DNA of 36,370 nt from the NCBI GenBank assembly GCA_913061475.1, contig CAJXUN010000047.1, positions 1-36,370 on the forward strand, written 5' to 3'. How positions within the stretch are numbered: the first letter of the stretch is position 1; every line of letters starts with the position of its first letter. The position numbers were made by a program, and so were the translations under genes. This DNA comes from an uncultured Colwellia sp. (lineage in GTDB: Bacteria > Pseudomonadota > Gammaproteobacteria > Enterobacterales > Alteromonadaceae). The notes under the pieces were generated by a model that ran no database searches, was not told where the DNA came from, and saw only the letters and a program-made list of their open reading frames with translations. Shown in pieces: positions 33,830-36,370 of the stretch.

Positions 33830-34900
33830 TTAGCTTGGAAAAATACGATTATTTTGCCAAACTTTGCTAATAACGGCATCAAAAGACAATGACGCTGCTT
33901 TTGAAAACTTTTCAGCCAAACCTTTTTTAGTTGCATATTTAATTTGCACTAATTTATGAGATTTTGCACGAGCTTGCAGATAATCATCACTGGTTTGTAA
34001 TTCATCAACAAGACCTAAATCTTTTGCTTGCGTACCAAACCAGTGTTCTCCCGTAGCCACCTTTGCAATATCAAGACTTGGTCGATGTTCACTGACAAAG
34101 TTTTTGAATAAAATGTGGGTTTCTTCTAATTCTTCAACAAACTTTTCACGACCTTTATCAGTATTCTCACCAAACATAGTTACGGTACGTTTAAATTCAC
34201 CAGCCGTAAATTGCTCAAAATCGATGTCATTTTTCTTTAACAATTTGTTAAAGTTAGGCACTTGAGCAATCACACCAATGGAGCCAATAATGGCGAATGG
34301 TGCCGATACAATTTTATTAGCAACACAGGCCATCATATAGCCACCACTGGCCGCCACTTTATCAACCGATGCGGTCAAAGGGATATTATGCTGGCGAATA
34401 CGGTCAAGTTGCGAGGATGCTAAGCCGTAACCGTGTACCATACCACCGCCACTTTCTAAACGAACAAACACTTCATCCGTTGGCTTGGCAACTGTTAAAA
34501 TTGCACTAATTTCTTCACGTAAAGAAGTAACTTCTTTGGCGTCAATACTGCCATTAAAATCGACAACAAATAAACGAGGTAACGACGCTGGTTTTTCTTC
34601 ACCGGTTTTACTGGCTTTCTTATCAAGTTTAGCCTGCTCTTTAGCTGCTTTTTTATCTTGTTTTTCTTTTTCTTTAAACTCTTCTTTTGATAGCAAGTGA
34701 TGAGTAATATCTTCTTCAACTTCACTATACTGCTCTGACAAATCCGTAACTTCTAACTCACCTTTCTTGCCGCCTTGTTTCATTGCTGATGATGCTATAG
34801 CAATCATGATCGCAATCACTGCAACGACGAAGGTAATAGTTTTCGCTAAAAACAAGCCGTATTCATACAAAAATTCCAATGTATCTCTCCTAACTGACAA
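33830..34900 (-). CDS. sohB: Inner-membrane S49 peptidase SohB
   Basis: A signal-peptide-peptidase-type serine protease anchored in the inner membrane with its active site outside. Residues 15-40 form the membrane anchor, followed by a highly charged Lys/Glu linker (about 60-103: KEEFKEKEKQDKKAAKEQAK). The S49 domain has the strand VRLESGGGMVHGYGL, the nucleophile Ser185 in KVAASGGYMMA, GSIGVIAQVPN and Lys237 in AGEFKRTVTMFG, the Ser/Lys pair of this family. The 356-residue length fits SohB rather than SppA. AGGAGAG precedes the ATG. tpm follows. Confidence 0.94.
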   Translation of the reverse strand: MSVRRDTLEFLYEYGLFLAKTITFVVAVIAIMIAIASSAMKQGGKKGELEVTDLSEQYSEVEEDITHHLLSKEEFKEKEKQDKKAAKEQAKLDKKASKTGEEKPASLPRLFVVDFNGSIDAKEVTSLREEISAILTVAKPTDEVFVRLESGGGMVHGYGLASSQLDRIRQHNIPLTASVDKVAASGGYMMACVANKIVSAPFAIIGSIGVIAQVPNFNKLLKKNDIDFEQFTAGEFKRTVTMFGENTDKGREKFVEELEETHILFKNFVSEHRPSLDIAKVATGEHWFGTQAKDLGLVDELQTSDDYLQARAKSHKLVQIKYATKKGLAEKFSKAASLSFDAVISKVWQNNRIFPS

Positions 34901-35289
34901 GCTAACCAGTGTTAACTTAACTGTTGCACTATAAGTTTATAAAATTATGATATCTAACAATATGGGGGATATAGTTTATAAAAAAAGGCCCGATGCCCAA
35001 TTATGTAAAAAAGTTGATAATTTCCCTTAAAAAATATCTTCAAGCGCTTATATTATACCAAACAGGCTAATTGATTGATCATCTTAAAATGGTCTAGACA
35101 TCCAATTTCTGCATTGTGTTCAACCCCTATAGCTAGCTACTGCTCTATCACACACCTTGAACTGGAACCTTTATCCTCATTGAATTTTGATCACGCATTT
35201 AATCCGCTTGTATTAATCCACATCGAGACAATGATATTATCCCATTCTCGAATGTAATGAGCATCAATATAAACATGCCTATTAGACAT
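34901..35289. other. Intergenic region between sohB and the lipase gene
   Basis: No gene I can support. A 60-codon frame (35075-35257) has no ribosome-binding site or family likeness. The sohB promoter should lie in 34905-34990, where several AT hexamers fit poorly. A GC-rich GGCCCGATGCCC next to an A7 (34981-34997) looks like a weak terminator on the minus strand. Confidence 0.4.
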
Positions 35290-35315
35290 AAAAAAGCCCT
35301 CTGATGAGGGCTTTA
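35290..35315 (-). terminator. Terminator after the lipase gene
   Basis: Minus strand: AAAGCCCTC-ATCA-GAGGGCTTT followed by a T-run (complement of the A6 at 35290-35295), about 24 nt after the stop. Confidence 0.9.
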
Positions 35316-35338
35316 GTCTAGCGTATATTCAGTGCTTA

Positions 35339-36370
35339 CTATTGTTTAACAACAGCAGAGTCAGTAATTTTAATTAACTGCCCCATTGAAGCAAAGAACG
35401 TCGCTACTTGTGTTTGCATTTCTTGCGTTGCACGAGCACTTAATTCAGCATCAGGTGATGCAGCAGTTGGTCGCGGGTCAAGAATAGAGCTATGGTGACC
35501 ATTAACAAACCTTACAGCACCAGAGCCGTTAGTGTCTTCACTTACACCTTGCAAGCCTAAGAATGCAATTGCAGGTTCAGTGCCACCCATTGGCGTAAAT
35601 GGTGCTCTATTGGTTACCGTTTGGTCTGACAGGTTGTCAACACCATTACCAACAACTTCAATTAAATGTGTTGGTGTTTGTGTTGCCGCTAATGCTTGTA
35701 CATAAGCAATAGGGTCACCTGAATCAGTTACCGTTTGCGCCGCAAAAGTAAATTGAGCAAAACCAGCATCTAGTGTCGCTTTTTGTTCAGCAGATAAAGC
35801 ATCATAAAAAGCAAAGTAGAAAGCGCTTAGTTCTGCTTGGCTATAATTCTCCGGTAAAGTTACCGCTACAGCTGCAGCAAAGTCAGGCGATAATTGTAAC
35901 GTTAAGTTAGATTTCGCTAAACCTTCAAAGGCTGGCGAATCAATACCAAAGTTAGCTAACATTAAGCCAGGCATAGCTAAGGAGGTACTAGTGATTTTAA
36001 ATAAACCATCAATTTGAGGATCTAATGGCGTATTGGCTAAGCCAACGGTATTCATACCATAGATACCACCCAGTGAATGGCCCAGTAAATGAACTTTACT
36101 ACTATCAATTTTAACGCTGTTATCTGCACTACCTAAGAAATTCATGCCTAAACGTAAACCTAATAAATCAGCCGTACTTTGACGTGTATTATCACGCATC
36201 GTTAACATGCTGCCTAAATTTACATAATGTAAAGTAGACACGGTACTCGTGTTGATATCATCAACATCATCACCATTTAAATCAAAGCCACGGCTACCAT
36301 GTAGCGGCTGATCGATAGCAATAGTTGCGATACCATATAAAGACAACAAACCTGTGATTGGTAACATTTG
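35339..36370 (-). CDS. Pla-1/cef family (VolA-like) extracellular lipase, C-terminal part; runs off right edge
   Basis: The visible 343 codons have no stop up to the right edge (the frame reads on as CAA), so the start lies outside; a Met at 36367 is internal. The fragment is an alpha/beta-hydrolase: AIDQPLHGSRGFDLNGDD carries the oxyanion region, and the nucleophile elbow HLLGHSLGGIYG has Ser98 counted from the Met at 36367. The TPMGG...VRFVNGHHSSILDP stretch near the C-terminus provides the probable catalytic His. These match the Pla-1/cef lipase family (Aeromonas Pla, Vibrio VolA), large surface lipoproteins or secreted phospholipases with lysophospholipase activity. It ends in a terminator and is separate from sohB. 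Confidence 0.85.
   Translation of the reverse strand, partial: QMLPITGLLSLYGIATIAIDQPLHGSRGFDLNGDDVDDINTSTVSTLHYVNLGSMLTMRDNTRQSTADLLGLRLGMNFLGSADNSVKIDSSKVHLLGHSLGGIYGMNTVGLANTPLDPQIDGLFKITSTSLAMPGLMLANFGIDSPAFEGLAKSNLTLQLSPDFAAAVAVTLPENYSQAELSAFYFAFYDALSAEQKATLDAGFAQFTFAAQTVTDSGDPIAYVQALAATQTPTHLIEVVGNGVDNLSDQTVTNRAPFTPMGGTEPAIAFLGLQGVSEDTNGSGAVRFVNGHHSSILDPRPTAASPDAELSARATQEMQTQVATFFASMGQLIKITDSAVVKQ

Noticed and set aside
35075-35257. 60-codon plus-strand ORF between the lipase and sohB genes
   Set aside because: No ribosome-binding site, no family likeness and unlike neighbouring proteins in composition; treated as chance.
1-36370. tRNA, rRNA, CRISPR, transposon or phage elements
   Set aside because: I looked on both strands for tRNA arms, regularly spaced repeats, transposase or integrase motifs and long terminal repeats and found none.

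Overview
The window looks like a chromosomal segment of an AT-rich marine gammaproteobacterium of the order Alteromonadales, probably Colwelliaceae (Colwellia, Thalassotalea or a relative). This is inferred from the gene order rpsB-tsf-pyrH facing map-glnD-dapD, the truC/DUF3549/DUF3301 cluster, an NAD-dependent isocitrate dehydrogenase, a Pla-1/cef-type lipase and GlyGly-CTERM/choice-of-anchor H proteins. I see no phage, IS, CRISPR, tRNA or rRNA. Most of the window is conserved core genome; the interest lies in its non-coding and regulatory DNA.

Layout. 1-2300 (minus): the start of pyrH, then tsf and rpsB, with a structured rpsB leader and an rpsB-tsf hairpin. 2426-7704 (plus): a DsbA-fold protein, map, glnD, dapD (translation maturation, nitrogen signalling, lysine/peptidoglycan precursor). 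8033-10809: a small lipoprotein behind a sigma-54-like promoter, truC (minus), DUF3549 and DUF3301 genes. 10825-13353: two minus-strand CsrB/CsrC-type small RNAs, each dense in GGA hairpin loops, each with a GacA/UvrY-type box about 175 bp upstream, flanking a DUF805-like membrane protein gene. 13668-19739: a GNAT acetyltransferase, then a PhoP/PhoQ-like cluster: a GlyGly-CTERM secreted protein (minus), a PepSY protein, a response regulator, a sensor kinase and a DUF3300 exported protein. The three transcription units here share one promoter design: a TTCAG direct repeat with an 11-bp period, placed 11 nt upstream of the -10. 19920-28272: a DUF3192 lipoprotein, a small unknown protein, syd, queF, a diguanylate cyclase, ppnN, xni, a second DUF3192 paralogue and NAD-isocitrate dehydrogenase. 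28558-32491: a PEP-CTERM-like secreted protein (plus) facing the gcvA, hydrolase, DUF423, rlmM operon (minus). 32775-36370: a small exported protein, tpm and sohB (minus), and the C-terminal part of a Pla-1/cef (VolA-like) lipase running off the right edge.

How the parts work together. Two regulatory modules stand out. The first is a Csr module: twin sRNAs predicted to titrate CsrA under BarA/UvrY control. The second is an envelope-stress module: a PhoPQ-like two-component system that appears to autoregulate and to control two neighbouring envelope-protein genes through a recognisable DNA box. Both are read from sequence and are testable; neither depends on database searches that I could not run.
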